Positions 12,101-25,191 of a DNA stretch of 64,000 bases are shown here, piece by piece. This stretch comes from Blasia pusilla (taxonomy: Eukaryota; Marchantiophyta; Marchantiopsida; Blasiales): the NCBI GenBank assembly GCA_050084515.1, contig CM114273.1, positions 29,512,001 through 29,576,000 on the forward strand, in the 5' to 3' direction. Under the pieces are notes generated by a model that was given only the letters and a program-made list of their open reading frames with translations, ran no database searches and was not told the origin of the DNA. Both the position numbers and the translations under genes were made by a program. Numbering within the stretch: the first letter of the stretch is position 1; every line of letters starts with the position of its first letter.

Positions 12101-13972
12101 AGATTCTTCCATTGCCCGAAATCCCTTTTTCAAATCTGACTTCCTCTACTCCATTTCGTTGAAGTGCTTTTAATTTAATTAAAACAAATGTTAAGAGTAA
12201 GTTAGAGAGTTAAAATTGCCAAATTTGGTCCTAACGATTCTTTATTCAATACATCAAAATCTATCATCTTTTACAAGTAGTTCTTAAAAGAATTGCGTGA
12301 GAGTCCCCCGTACCTTCCATTGTCGAATATATTTCTCAACCCGTTTGAGATGGAGAGGTATATGATTTGTCATCTATCCATGTGACAATGGGTCCTGTTC
12401 TTATTTACAAAGTTCTATTATAATTTCACGGGTATGTAGGATATGAGATAGGATAGGGTGTGTGACTCAAAAACCCTCTTAAATAATGAGAGTCTCTAGA
12501 AGGCATTGTCCAACAACTTCGTATGCTTTTCTGAAAATTCAAAGTAAACTTAAATCATCCCTTGCTTTCTATCGAGAAAAAAAGACTAATCGTTGCTCCA
12601 CACGTACTAAAGAAAATAAATAAATAAGAAAAGAGTCATAAATATGAAAATTTGTAACGCTACATAGTTCACTACTCTCCTCAATTTTGGTGGAACTATT
12701 GTATCTACACAAAAATTCTGTCCATAAATTTAAAACTTTTTCTCTAAGGGGTTCATAGATGAATCAACGTCCAAAAGTACATTCTCACACAACACAACAG
12801 CCTACGATCCTAGTTTGTATCCGTGTGAGCAACCATCAAAGATGGAGAAATTGAATTGTCGAGAGTCTAAGAATATGAGTGAACGAAGGACCCTACTCCA
12901 TTGTTGTAAGTAGGCTAAAGGCATTCTCCGTATAGTATGGAGACGAGTTTAGATCAGTGGGCTTAGAGAACTAGCAACTGGATAAGCAATTTTACGAGGA
13001 CGCCACGACGAGTAGCCATTTTGTTAGGGAGTCACCCCAACAGAATTTATATGGATGGAAATCTCGGCCCCTTCAAGGCATACTTGCTTGAGCGGAGGAC
13101 TATTCAAGCAAAATCACTATTGCTAGAAATCATGTTTCTCTGAGTATTGATTGTACATTTTCTCACGTCGGGGAACTAGTTTAGAGGGAATTTCACATTT
13201 TTTTCTATGCCAAGTGTGATGGAGGTGTTTCCCGACTCTTTAACTTATCCCATCCTTGTGCTTCCAATGGCTTCCCCATCTTTTATTCATGTTTTATATC
13301 TTATCCTCAAGTGCAAGTAAGTCCACAATATCACACACAGAAGATTAGACATGCTGCCTAAATAGCTGCTCTCGAGTGCATTGCTAGACAGCGCTGCCCT
13401 TATTTGCCTGAAGCAGAGAGGGTTCATAGAGGGGTGCAGGTCCACCGCTCAATGACCAAACCTGAGACTGAACACATATGGGCATCAAATAACTCAATCC
13501 CCTCACCCCTTCCTTTGCGCTTAATACAATGAGACTATGGCATGTCACTGGCTTCGCTACTGCTGACAATCATGCTTCCTTAGATATAAATATGTTTCTC
13601 AAGTAGACAGGCTAGATTTGAGGGGATTTTTCTAGGTGTTCCCTGAATCTTCAAGTTTCCCCATCCTCGTACTTCCAATAGATTTCCCCATCTTAAGAGA
13701 TTGGGATCTACTCAAGTAGATGACCGACCGCTTCCAGAAGGTGCAAAGGTTTATCACAGGACTAATTAATTAATCGATTGATGACAAAAAACCTGGGAGC
13801 AATTCAAGTACCCTGCCTCAAATTCATTGAAGCTCAATTCTTTTGATTGACTGTGGTGAAACAGAGCAGTCTAACCTGTTGATGGTCATGTAGATTTATC
13901 AAGTGGGCAATCGGATCTCTTTCCACATTTTGAGAGATTCCTGACGACCCTCATAGCCTGGCGTCGCGCATT
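8750..13972. other. Intergenic region, no recognised gene
   Basis: No coding region can be supported. It contains a GA microsatellite (about 9101-9133). Facing open frames at 9259-9811 on both strands have no domain I recognise. Small frames near 10445-10738 and 11538-12044 look like chance. Composition is AT-rich after about 12050. The segment next to 13973 should hold the 3' untranslated region of the minus-strand STR6-like gene. Confidence 0.5.
9101..9133. repeat. (GA)n microsatellite
   Basis: A GA dinucleotide run of about 16 units, not coding. Confidence 0.95.
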
Positions 13973-16900
13973 CTAAGCTTGGGCCCAACTCGTGCCCGAA
14001 CTAGCTACTTCCTCGGAAAAACTGTGGTTCTCCATATCCTCTACTGGTGCATTCGAATTCAAGAGTTTCCTCCGCTCTTTGCGCCTTCTCCGTTTCAATG
14101 CTCGATGGCTCAAGTAACCCGCTGGCTTGAGGGGTTTTGGCTCTACTGGACGATAGTTGTGCCATCGATCATATTGATGACTTGACAGTAAGGGCCGTAA
14201 CCTGGGAGAGGATGCACACTCCCCACAACAGCACCCCTTGTGTTGTGAGATGCAGTCGGCGCAGGACCTGCAATCAAAGTACATACACAAACCTTGAAGC
14301 AACATTAGTCTCAGGACTTCTCCAACAGTTGAGTCAATACAGATGGGCAGTAAGCCTCCAAGCACCTCTACCTTTCTTGTGAACTTCTAGATGATGGTAT
14401 GAGTTGAAGGGTCTAAATTATGTTTGACAAAGTCTCACTTACACATAAAGTAAATTACAGTCGAGGTTTGCACAGTTGCGATGACGGGGTTCAACAACAG
14501 GACCTCCACATACTTTACATTTGGCAAGTGAATCGTGAGTGGAAGAGATGTTATTCCAATCTCTTTGTTTCTCCAAAGAAGTCTCTTTCTTGTAGGTCGT
14601 CGGAGGAACAGCCAGACGAGAATCGAACACAAATAGGTTCCCGATCCATTTCCCAGGGCCTTCTTCTCTGAGATAGTTGGAAACACCTCCCTTCAAAGAA
14701 TATAAATTCTTGAATCCTTTCTGCCTGCATGACCAATGTTTACCACTTGAGAATTCTTGTGAGTAGACACGAGACTAAACCAAATCATGACTCAGCATTG
14801 AGAATATCAGATCACTTATGTCACGAATCTCTGAGCTGGAGCTGTGAACGTTTGCACCATGTTCACAGATAACATCTTCGAGTTGTTAAGCCCACGTCAT
14901 GAAAGATCTCACGGGTTCAATGAGTGTTTCCATATCAAGAAGAATTTGTAAAAAGCTTGTGGCCGCCTTAGACATAAGTGACTTGCAAAAAAGTAACCTT
15001 GTGAGCAAAGAGAAATATCGAAACCTCCTAGACATTTCGTACATCAGAGAGATTGATTGTAGACTCAGATATTCCTTCTTCCTTCATCGGGCAAGGAGGC
15101 TAACCCATATCACTTTGGTCTTATATAGTGAGCAGATATGTGGACATTTTACTTACCTTAACATGGTGGAATACACATCACATCGTATTCCGCCTGTACA
15201 ATACATCAAGACATCGACCGTCTCTTTGTCTGTATTTGCCAATGGGTCGTTGCTTCCATCCTGGAGAAAAAAAGGTTCACTTAACTAGTTATGGTGTGGC
15301 TTTCATTAGATTAATAGAAGAAGACCATTTCATCTTTTTGATGTTGTGATCACCTAGGTTCTCTCAAAACATAAGCTTTTACTTTTGTTTTCTGTGAATT
15401 GTACTCCACTCAGTGACCTGAAAATTCCATGCTCCAGCTGCACTCCAGTCCCAACTGTGGTCATTAGTATTGGCCAGGGTAACTCCTTCGACACTTCGTA
15501 TGAACGGATGTGTGAGATCGTAAGACAGCCATTTCATGAAGGTGAATACATAGAAAAGTGCAGCTCAGTCACAGGCAGAATCTGGGCTCTGTGAGGCGTG
15601 TCATTACTATCATAGTCCAAAACAGGACCCTCCCTTTAGCATCCTGGATAAGACATATTAGGTCACCATGGTACAAGGCCCATGACACGAACCTGTAGTC
15701 ACCACCTCGACCAACATTTCTCTATTTAAGTTTAAAACTTTGGATGTCTCCACAAGGCTGTCCTTGTTCCTTTTCTGAGTTGCCTAACAAGCCTTCAGCT
15801 TGTGAGATTTCATAATTTGAGATGAAACATAGCAGAAACGAAACATGTCTCAGCTGATCCAACCATAATCTCAGAAAACATCACATAGGAGAGAGAAATC
15901 ACCTCCTGATCAGCAAATCCAAAAGCAGTACTTTTGAAGCAGTCTACATTTGGTCTCTGTGCTCCTTTGAAGTGACCTACATCCCATTCATACCCTGTCA
16001 CATGCCAACTGACACCATCAAGCCCACCCAGAGTAAATGAAGTGCCTGATCTGTTGATCATAGCTTGTATCTTTATTTCAATCTAATAATGTGAAAAGTC
16101 CAATGACCAAAAGGACAGGTCTTTATGAGCATACCATTCCTAATATCCAGAAGTATCACCCGCCTCTGATTACTTGAATCAATTTTGGTTGCACCATTAA
16201 TGTGCATACTTTCTGTACCCCAAAGGTCCTGTGATGCTGTGACAGTGCTTCCTACAATGTTGATATCATCAAGCCGCTCACTCCACTCTCGAGGTGTGAG
16301 GGGAACAGCTCTACAACTAACATCTGTAACTGGAAGATGCTGAGTACCACCCGTAACCTGCAGACACAAACATATATCACTTTGACAACACTCTCAAGAT
16401 CGGCACCACTCCTCAATAGTTCGATATCTAAACATGTTCCTTAAAGCAAGTATGACTCATTTATTTATTGAGTTAACCATCCTACCAACAAAAATAGAAG
16501 TACGAGACCCTAAATTACAGATAAGCTGTAAGGACACTTACTTGGACAAGAGATGGCTTGTAACGAAGCCGCAGGCGGGGAAATCCATGGCCCTCAGGAG
16601 AAGGTGATATCTGCACTAACAAGTCTGAAAAGCGAGAGTCTTCCTTGACCCACTCAGCATATTCAATTGCAGCCTTTCCTCGACTGCTGAGCTGCAACAC
16701 ACATCCAAGGGATCTGTTGGGTAACTATATGATACCTGTAACTACAAATCAACTGTGTAGAAGCAATCATAGACAGTTCCATTCAAATCAATAATTTTTG
16801 AAGTTTGGGCGGTTAAGTTTGAAGTTCTGAGTTCATTGAAGACAATGACTTGTGTTACATTGAGGAGATCAGTGAAACCAACATATGAGACCATGAGGAT

Positions 16901-18662
16901 ATGGGAGAGAGAACCTGTGCATTAATGCCCTGATAACTGATGTAGATTCGCCCGCGTACGTCACAACCCTGTAGTTCAACAAAGAATATTCAACCACTAC
17001 TTGATAGATGCAATTGAACTCAATACGCCTGCACTTAATACTGGCTTACATGTGTGCCGTAGGTGCAATATGAAGATAACAAACTTGCTTGTTACAGTAG
17101 AAAATGAAGTTGATTTCAGTCTGTCGTACACTTTGTTTATCTTCCAAGGCAAACAATCTTTCTTATGATTGACATGGCGGCAACCTATGTGACTGACTGC
17201 AGTTTTCACTAGCTACTAATGAGTGAGTATTTGCCCAGGTCCAAGGAGTCATTTCAAATTTGGCTTTGCTGGCTGCAATTTTCATTAACTAGTAATGAGT
17301 GAGAGCCTGTACTTTGGACAGGTCCTAGTACTAATTTCAAATTTGGCTGTGATGCACTTCAATTTCAATAACTAGTGTGCTGTCCGTGCTGTGCACGGGA
17401 CTATTCGTAAAACAATAGAAATAAAAAATTATGGCCTTTCCTCTCCTTGCGCGTCCCCTCCTCTCTTCCCTTTGCTTGCTGAGGGTAAACAAAATACTCC
17501 AACAATTTGATGACAAGCGCAGCATGTGTGTTCTTCTCCAAAATGTGCATCTGAGAGAAGATTCAATTTATAGAGGCGGAAGCCTGCGAGGCAGCTCCAA
17601 AAAGGTAAACTACCCTCTCATTTTGTCTCAGTTGTAAAATTCATTCAAGGGATTGCAAGGTACGAAGAGGAGATTTTTCATCGTTTGTACGAAGAACACT
17701 CTCTCAAGCTATCGAGTACGACAGCGGAATTGTATTGTGAGGAATTGGTTCCAACGCTGACTGCTTTGCATACGGAATGTTCAAGAGGTGCAAAAGGAAC
17801 TCTTAAAAACTGGGTCTCCTCAATTGAATGCAAACGTTGATCTAGGGCGGCCCACCTCTAAAAAGGACTTGTGCCTCGCCACTTCCAGGTGCGGATCCTC
17901 GACTTCGACGAAGTGATAAAAGGTCACCACCCAATACTCCTCCGCTATTTCTTCCTCGAATTCCGCAGGACTCTTATCCAGATCCGCTAGTACTCTTGAA
18001 TCATCCTCTTCATAGTCGGCGAGCTCATCGTCAAATCTACGGACCTCAACAGCAGAGATCCCAGAACTGCAGCTTTCTTCCCCGTCTTCATCTTCCAGAG
18101 TATCACAAATGTATCTCCCCTCATGAACAGAAGATGCGTGAAATTTCCTTGTTGATCCAGAACGAGGTGGACCATTACAAAAGTCCTGGCTTTGAGAAGA
18201 GCAAGCTCGTCTCAAAGTAGAGATCAAACAATAGAAAATTCTCGAAGAATTGCAATTTCCCGTGAGAGGGCAGGACGTTCTGAAAGAATCGAGGTTGAAA
18301 GAATTGATAGTAGAATAACTCCGAATCACATTAAGAGTCCCGGAGCGTTGTTCACGCGAGTAGGTCACAGATGCGCTTCTGAATCTGAAAGAAGGACCTC
18401 CTGAACCACTACACCGAAGCAACCGTTCGTGCAAATTTCCAGCCAGCCCCTTGGCATACACAGTAGACAGATTTGCCAGCCGCTGAGTCCTCCAGCGAGA
18501 TTGTGGCGGGCCACGACAATTGTCCCGGGCAGCGGTGGACAAATTGGCACAAGAAACAGAGGACATAGTTAACTGACAGCCTCGGGGCATTCTCGCCAGG
18601 CGATTCACAAAAACATCGAGCTCGCTCAATTCCAAGGAGACCTCGATGGTTAATAACTGCAC
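13973..18662 (-). CDS. STR6: Rhodanese-like protein, STR6 / TrhO-related type
   Basis: Eight exons join in phase across GT..AG introns: 18662-17856, 16968-16915, 16691-16542, 16357-16135, 15994-15903, 15260-15157, 14724-14443, 14267-13973. Together they give about 668 codons. Exon 2 encodes GRIYISYQGINAQ, as in the N-terminal domain of bacterial TrhO (UPF0176). Exons 4-6 form a rhodanese domain with LLDIRNGYEWDVGHFKGA and active-site loop CTGGIRC (Cys about 463). Exons 7-8 encode GNLFVFDSRLAVPP and a Cys-rich cluster (CKVCGGP, RHRNCANLDC, GCCCGEC) ending in a basic tail. Bacterial relatives hydroxylate tRNA uridine 34; the plant role is not settled. The first ~200 residues are Ser/Arg-rich and resemble an organelle transit peptide. 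The true start may be Met25 (18590) or Met33 (18566). As I recall, Arabidopsis STR6 has a C-terminal FSH1-like hydrolase domain; none is seen here. Confidence 0.9.
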
Positions 18663-21600
18663 CCTAACATTCCCGAGCGATATCCACCTCTCCTAGAATC
18701 AAGATTTACTCAAAGTCCACTCACGATCTATCTCCATTCTCAGAGTCCCTCGATTTCAACTACTTGCGAGTGCCATATGACCACCACTTCCTCTGGGCAG
18801 CGAGTCGAATTAGACTCGTCCGCCCTAAATCCTCATTGAGATCTGCTTTCAGATTTGAGGACGAGAGGAAGCATTCAAACCTGAGGCGTATTCAAACAAC
18901 TCCGCCGGGAAGAACCGGAATCAAAGTGAGCCTCCGAACGGAGCGATGTCCTCCGCGGGGGAGTGGAGGGCAGTTCATGCCATCTGATCCTCACTCTGTG
19001 GTCACAGTCGGACTGCGTAGTGTACTGCTCACGACCTGGCTGCTTATTCGTCTCTTGTGGTAACACCCGAAAATTCAGTCGAATTATCCTGTTTTCGTTT
19101 CATATTAAATTTAATATTTGTATTTGTACTAAATTGTCCTCTTCTCGATTTCGTATATTTATCTTGTAATCATGTATACTTGTTTCAATTTAGCGATCGC
19201 TTTAATTCGAACCTCACATTCTACAATTTCAGATAATACTAGTAAGAATGTGTGTGTGATGCACCGGGTCAAAACTTAACTTGCAAAAGACCCCACATCG
19301 AGGGTTGGGATAAGAAGAATAACATTGTTAATTCCGCATGGCCGACTCTACCCCAGGCTCAAACCCGCGACCCCCTGGATGCGACCTCACTCACCTAATC
19401 AAGTTTTCCCAGTTTCCGCCACTAACCAAGAACGCCTTACTTGAATTTTATAAAATCTTCTCCTCTACCAACCCCTCCCATCTGACAACCTTTAATGCGG
19501 AAATGCAATAAAGGTCACATCCACATCCAGAGAGAGAGAGAGAGAGCAACTAATCTCTTTATACCAGATCTCCCGCTTTTCCTCACCTCTCTGTTCCATG
19601 CGAATCCTCTCGAGATCCGAAAACTTGGGGGTCAGATTCTGAAAAACTACTTGGATGCGAAGGAGGCTACACAGATTTGGTCCCCATCGTCTGAGCATTA
19701 ATGGAGCATTATCGATTTCCAATCTTGAGACCTACTTCAGGCTTGGCTTGAGGTCACTGCCTGGAACTTGTTTCCACTGTGTTATAGATGAGAGGAGGGA
19801 TATATGCAAGGAATTTCTAATCCCAACTTACAACCCCCGGTTTAGACACAGAGGTTGAAGCATTCAAATCTTAAAGAGAGCTCGCTCTAACCATTCCTAC
19901 TCGACGGTTGAGTCCGAGTCTGAATTTTTTAAAGCAAAAACAGGTGTGTTTGAAAAGCATCTCCAATGCTGCATATGATTGTCACAAGGAGGGGGCTCCA
20001 AATTCGGTAAAAGTTGTCCAGGTCGAGACGCTCCATGGATCGAAGAGATAATTGCTCGTGTCTCAACAGTTGTTGCTGCTCCCTGGTGATGCACATCGAA
20101 CACCTGACCAATCAATCGCAAAACCTCGTTGGTCATGCATTGAGTGACCCTCAATCCCTTTCTCGAAAGTCATAGCTGTACTCTCGGTGGACATTCTTCA
20201 CCGATCTTTTTGGCGAGAGAACAATCGTCAAGCGTAGCCGACCCAACCCAACCCAACCCCAAAGCATTTGATCATCAACCCAGCGTGAATGAAGCATATT
20301 TGTATAGAACACAACTACTGGTCACAAGAATCTAAAAATTCCACGGGAGACGGCGGTGGACATTGATCCCCACAAGAAACAATTTGGTTTCGTGGATTCA
20401 GAGAGTCCCCCAGGCAACTTCTAAGTTGATTCTCTTCTCACCCTTTCATTTGTTTGTGAGTAGAGTTCCTCGCCATCCCCATCATTTCTTGTTGTCACGA
20501 ATCATTGCTACCCAAGGATCAAAACATCGTCATAGTTCACTGCACCAAATTTCAACTGGAAGAGACAGTTTTACCTCTGGAATGAGGTTGACAACAAGAG
20601 AAGATCGATTGGCTACTCTATAGTATTCATGAAAGTTCAAAAGGCAACCAAAGAACTCCGATGGTAGGTTCTCTTCTTCTGATTCAGAGAAAACATTGTG
20701 GAAAAGGCTAGTCATGCGAGTAGCTTGGTGATCGTCAAGTGTATCCTCAAATGAAAAGGAATGGTCTTGGGCAAAGGGAGCGAAAGTGGATTTGTCAATC
20801 ATTTCAAAGTGAAATTCAAACCTCTGTTATTCCTGGTTTGATTGTAGATTCAAGTGATTAAGCTCCTAGTGGCTCGGTATCAAGCAAGCAATTTTGCTTG
20901 TTCTAAGAATTGCGGACAGGCTATCCAAGAGCAACAGGAATACACAGAAAAATAACGAGTTAATCGAGAGATTGCTGCAACCAGAAATTACCTATGTCTT
21001 GATCCTTGCCATCGATTACAAATTTTTAACCATGCCCTCCTCCGCCAGTAGTAGTAGCTCCTCCGTGAATCTCTCCACCGTTAGAATAGTAGTTAACTCC
21101 GGCTCCACTCCCTCCCTGTAGTAGAGACCTACATTTATCTAGTTCGAAGGCGCACCGGTGTCAACCTCCAAGCCCTCCAACAACCAGATGACTTATTACA
21201 CCGAGCAGAGATTAATCCTTCCTCCCTCACAAAATCAAATCAAATACCATCGATCAATCAACCAATCACATCACAAAGCAAAAACAAGACCCATATTTTT
21301 AGGGTCCCTTTTGGTCAGAAATAAACAAGCCAAAATAGGTCCCTTACATTTATTTTTTTCCCTTATGGTGATTTATGTTGATTTGTAGGCTTCACTTCTT
21401 ATAGATTGCACCCCTTCTTTTTTGTTTCTTTCCAGACATAGTAACCCCCCATGTTTCGTTAATAGTCTATATTTTGAAAAAAATAGTCTCCTGCCTTTTT
21501 CTCACTTTTCTAAAGTGGGAAGTAAAAAGTAGATGGGAGAATGAATGAAAATTTCAGACAAATACTAATATGAAAGAAATATTATTCGAAAATAAGAATA

Positions 21601-22844
21601 CCAATCCAATGAGTTCACCTAAGTATTAAGTCCCAACGGTAGGGCTAGAATGCATCTTGAGACTTGTCGTACTCCATGTTGAGATTGATTGTACTCCATG
21701 TCGAGGTATGAATAGAGTTAGCACTTCAAGGAATAAACACATGTCCTTACCACAAACTAGCCGGTGAAATATTAGGCTCAGACGTTTCACAATCATTATT
21801 CTAACGCGTTAAATCCATCTAGTCTTTTACCCACTGGAAAGGAGCTTGCATACTTTGTTTAGCGACAATTGACCATGGGTCAAAAAGGAAGAGGCCCTAT
21901 AAGTGCACTCTCCCATAATAGTATAGATGAGCCCAAAAATTGCAGGTTGTATGGAGGGGGCAAAAAGAAAATAAGTGAAACCCAAAATTATGGGTTTTTA
22001 GAGGGGTAATAATGAATTATACTTTTCACAACTTCTTTTTTTTAAATAAAAAATTTTATCAAATATTTTTCATAAATTATTAAAATAAAATGGAAAATCT
22101 ATAAAATATCAAAACTATATGTTTTTTATTCTTTCTTGAAAATATGTTCTCATCACTCCCTCGAGAATCATCAAGCCACCCTTCTTGTAACCCTTCTTTC
22201 TCAATTGTCACTACTTATTTTCGAGAATGCATTTTGGTGGCATTACAATGTAAACAAGCATGGGCATTGATACGATAAGCCAAAGTAGTTGGGGTCATTC
22301 ATCTCGTCGTCCATTATCGTATAACCAACCACTTGTGTTCTTATTAGATCTGTTTCAAGCTATTAATCGTGTACCTTGTTGAGTTGGTTTCTTGTCATCT
22401 TCTTTTTTTAATTCTTTTTTGCCTCCTTCCCTTCTTAGGATGTTGTTGCGTTTCTTTCTACTCTATTAATACTATTTTTTATTTAAAAATAAGTAGATTT
22501 ACACTCCACTTGGGATTATAATTTACGTGGATACATATCCACCTTTGGATGGACATTTATAAGATACCCAAAATTTTATCTAAATTTCTTTATAATTTCT
22601 TATCCTCCCATCCCGCCATTTTAAAAAATAGATAATTGGCATTATGGCTTCATAAAATCCTCAAAAATATTTATATAATGACATATTAGAAAAAATTATT
22701 AATAAAAAAAAGTGGGAATGGGCAATTGGAAACTAATTCCACTTCTCCATACATGTCCAATTTTGCATTCAACCATGTCCACATCTGACCTTCAAATAAT
22801 AATGGAATATTTATTAATATAATTACTTAAAGTTGACTCATATT
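18663..22844. other. Intergenic region upstream of the STR6-like gene
   Basis: The first few hundred bases should include the promoter of the minus-strand STR6-like gene, but I see no convincing TATA element. An AG microsatellite lies near 19530-19547. Several open frames of 60-100 codons occur on both strands with no recognised domain. From about 21400 to 22844 the DNA is strongly AT-rich and carries nothing I can name. The stretch ends at the target duplication TATT (22841-22844) of copy A. Confidence 0.5.
20530..20802 (-). CDS. Hypothetical acidic open frame
   Basis: A 90-codon frame with protein-like composition: an acidic, Phe- and Ser-rich first half (HSFSFEDTLDDH, FSESEEENLPSEFF) and a hydrophobic second half ending SLPVEIW. 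A possible splice donor (TTTG followed by GTGCAGTG) lies near its 3' end, so it could be one exon of a minus-strand gene. I do not recognise the family and found no clear partner exon; the minus-strand frame at 19897-20154 is a weak candidate. It may also be chance. Confidence 0.25.
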   Translation of the reverse strand: MIDKSTFAPFAQDHSFSFEDTLDDHQATRMTSLFHNVFSESEEENLPSEFFGCLLNFHEYYRVANRSSLVVNLIPEVKLSLPVEIWCSEL

Positions 22845-23510
22845 TGTCACATCTTATTTCGACGTAGATAGAGTTCTATCGCGTCAACGACAGAGAGAGT
22901 CAGCGGGCTGTTCGGGTGCAACTTCGTCCCGAGATGTCGGATGAGGTTGGAGATAGGTCCATTGTGTCAGGTTTATGGCGATTTCCCTATTTTGGTTTTA
23001 GTCCGTCAGGTGACCCGTTGACCAAGTCAACAGTCACCTGGTAACATGTGCACGCAGGTTACTGTTGGTACAGCTATTTTTGGGGAAGAGCCTTTTGGCT
23101 CTTCACAAGGGTATAAGAGTGAGGAAGATGGCTTTCCTAAGCCATCTTTCTCATGTTGAGCCTTAGGAGCACCTCTCTTGCATAGACGAGTGTGGGTATG
23201 TAGGACTTAGGGTGCTAGCATCCGGATTCCCTCATAGCAGAGGGTGGATGTGGTTCGATATGCCGATGTAAATTCATGAGTGCAGTTTTAGGCGAGGTGA
23301 GCCGTTTTTTACTACTCTCATTTTTACACGAGAAAGATGCGAGGGGGCAGGGAATTCATTGGTTGCAGGTAGGCAAGGGAGTTTCCTCGGTGGGGAACCC
23401 TGGAGACGCGTGTGCGGCATTTAGTGTGTTGTTTTCTGTTGGGAAGATTCTGCACGGAAGCGTTGTCTATTTTTCTCAGATATCGTTGGTGCAGGATGAC
23501 GAAGGACAAT
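22845..23510 (+). repeat. A1 terminal module of copy A
   Basis: Collinear with the A part of the solo repeat (2550-2923 plus 8308-8610) and with A2 (28291-28775). It includes the TATA-like box GTATAAGAG at about 23111-23119. The B module that follows A in the solo repeat is absent here: similarity fades near 23500-23510 and the leader begins. I could not identify a tRNA primer-binding site just after it. The right boundary is approximate. Confidence 0.82.
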
Positions 23511-25190
23511 AGTAGAGTGTAGCACTCGGGTGTAGCGCGTAGAGAGTAGCGTTGATGTAGCGGCAAGTGTCGGGAAAGAGAGAGGAGAAGAGCACCTGTA
23601 GGGCTTGCAGCCGTCGGGGGGCTGCCAAGTAAAGGTGGTTAGGTTGCAAGGCAACGGAGTTAGGTCACATGCGTTGAAGAGACAAAGTTGGGAGAGAAAA
23701 GCGGACTCCTTAGGGAGTCGTGTACGTGGTGACCTCGGACTGAGTGTGGGGAGACATGGGCAAGTATAGGCGCTCCGGGATGGAAGGAGGAGCCATTATG
23801 GCTCCAAGTTAGGAGAGTCCTTCCATAGGGACGCATGTCAATATACGCCCTTAACGAATGTAAGAGGAGGGGGTGTCAAGCCGCTCGACAGTAAAGGTCG
23901 CAAAGTGAGGGATGATCAGGGAGAAAGGCAGTGCATAGGGTCGTGTGCCCACAAGAATGGAGAAAGCGAAGGCTGGACACTAGAGGTCCAAGAGCACAGG
24001 GTTGGGTGCGCGGACCTAAAGGCGTCGGGAGAGGAGGTTGGCTTGACGAATCTGCAGGGTTTATGGATGAGGGAGGCATTATGGATCCAAAATGGGTGGA
24101 GGGAGAGAGGGCCATTAAGGCCATGAGTTTGGGTGAAGGAGGAAAGGAGTAAGGAGTTTCGGGGAGGAAGGAAGAAGGAGCCGCGCATAGGGATGCATGT
24201 TGGCTCCCATGATAAAGGAGGCATATGCGGGTAGGATAAGGTATGCACACGCCAAGGGTTGCGGGTTGAGATCCGAGAGGAGGGAGAGAGTAGATGGAGC
24301 CAGGGCCGCATAGGGCGGCGTGCGCGGAGCTCCAAGGACATAGGGAGCTGCATAGGGTAGCGCACCAGCAAGCCAAGTCAGGGCCGCGGACAGGGCAACT
24401 GGAGTTGGAGAAGGAGACGGGTTGGGAGTGGCGTGGACGGTGTAAGGGGCATGGAGTTGGGATGCCAGACGTTCGTGGTAGGCAAGTCACGTAGTTGAGC
24501 GGTGACTGTGGTTGACGTGGGTAACATGGTAAGAACAGGATTGGGAAATTTGGGCTACGTTTTCGACTTGTAGGAGAGATTGTCATGACTTGGTGTCTCA
24601 CGAGTGTGGATGGGATTCACGATGGGAGTTTATCGGTCATTGCGAGACGTTTGGGGGCCGACTTGGTAGTTCTTCATCGATTGTGGGTGCGAAGGTTGTG
24701 ACGGAGACACACACGCCGATGTTGATGGGAGGTTTGACGAGTTGGTCGAGGAGAGTGTCGTGTTGCAAAGGTTGCGCCTCACATGGAGGAGTGGATGTTG
24801 AAGGTGCAGTTGGTTGGCCAGCGTGTTCAGGTTATCTATTTGAGTCCCTTTTCCCGCACTTATCTTGTGTGATTAAAAGTGCTGGATATCGGGTAGTTGC
24901 TGGTGTTAGATGGATGTAGTGATGGTGACGAGTGTAGACTCCTTTCATGTGTAGCATATTGGTGGATATACGGCGGTTTCCGAGTAGGGGTCGCGTGTAT
25001 GTTAGTAGGTTAGGTGAGTTAGTGGGAGGCTCGTGGTAAGCCCGAGTGTTGGGTGTGTTGTCACGGGATTATCATTAGCGTAGGTGAGCTAGTGAGGAGT
25101 GTGGGAGACTCTTGGTGAGTTCGAGTGCTTGAGCGGGTGAGACATGGCTATCATCACGGCGTTCTTCCAGGGTTCGGAATAATGGGGTAG
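23511..25190 (+). other. Long purine-rich leader of copy A
   Basis: About 1.7 kb between A1 and gag, rich in G and A on the plus strand. No protein domain is recognised. A long antisense frame (24601-23876) has Pro/Ser-rich content of the kind produced by biased composition and is not supported as a gene. This may be an RNA leader with packaging or translation signals, or decayed upstream coding sequence. Confidence 0.5.
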
Positions 25191-25191
25191 T

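Noticed and set aside
23876-24601. 241-codon antisense frame in the leader of copy A
   Set aside because: Pro/Ser/Leu-rich content mirrors the purine-rich plus strand; no domain and no start context. It lies antisense within a retroelement.
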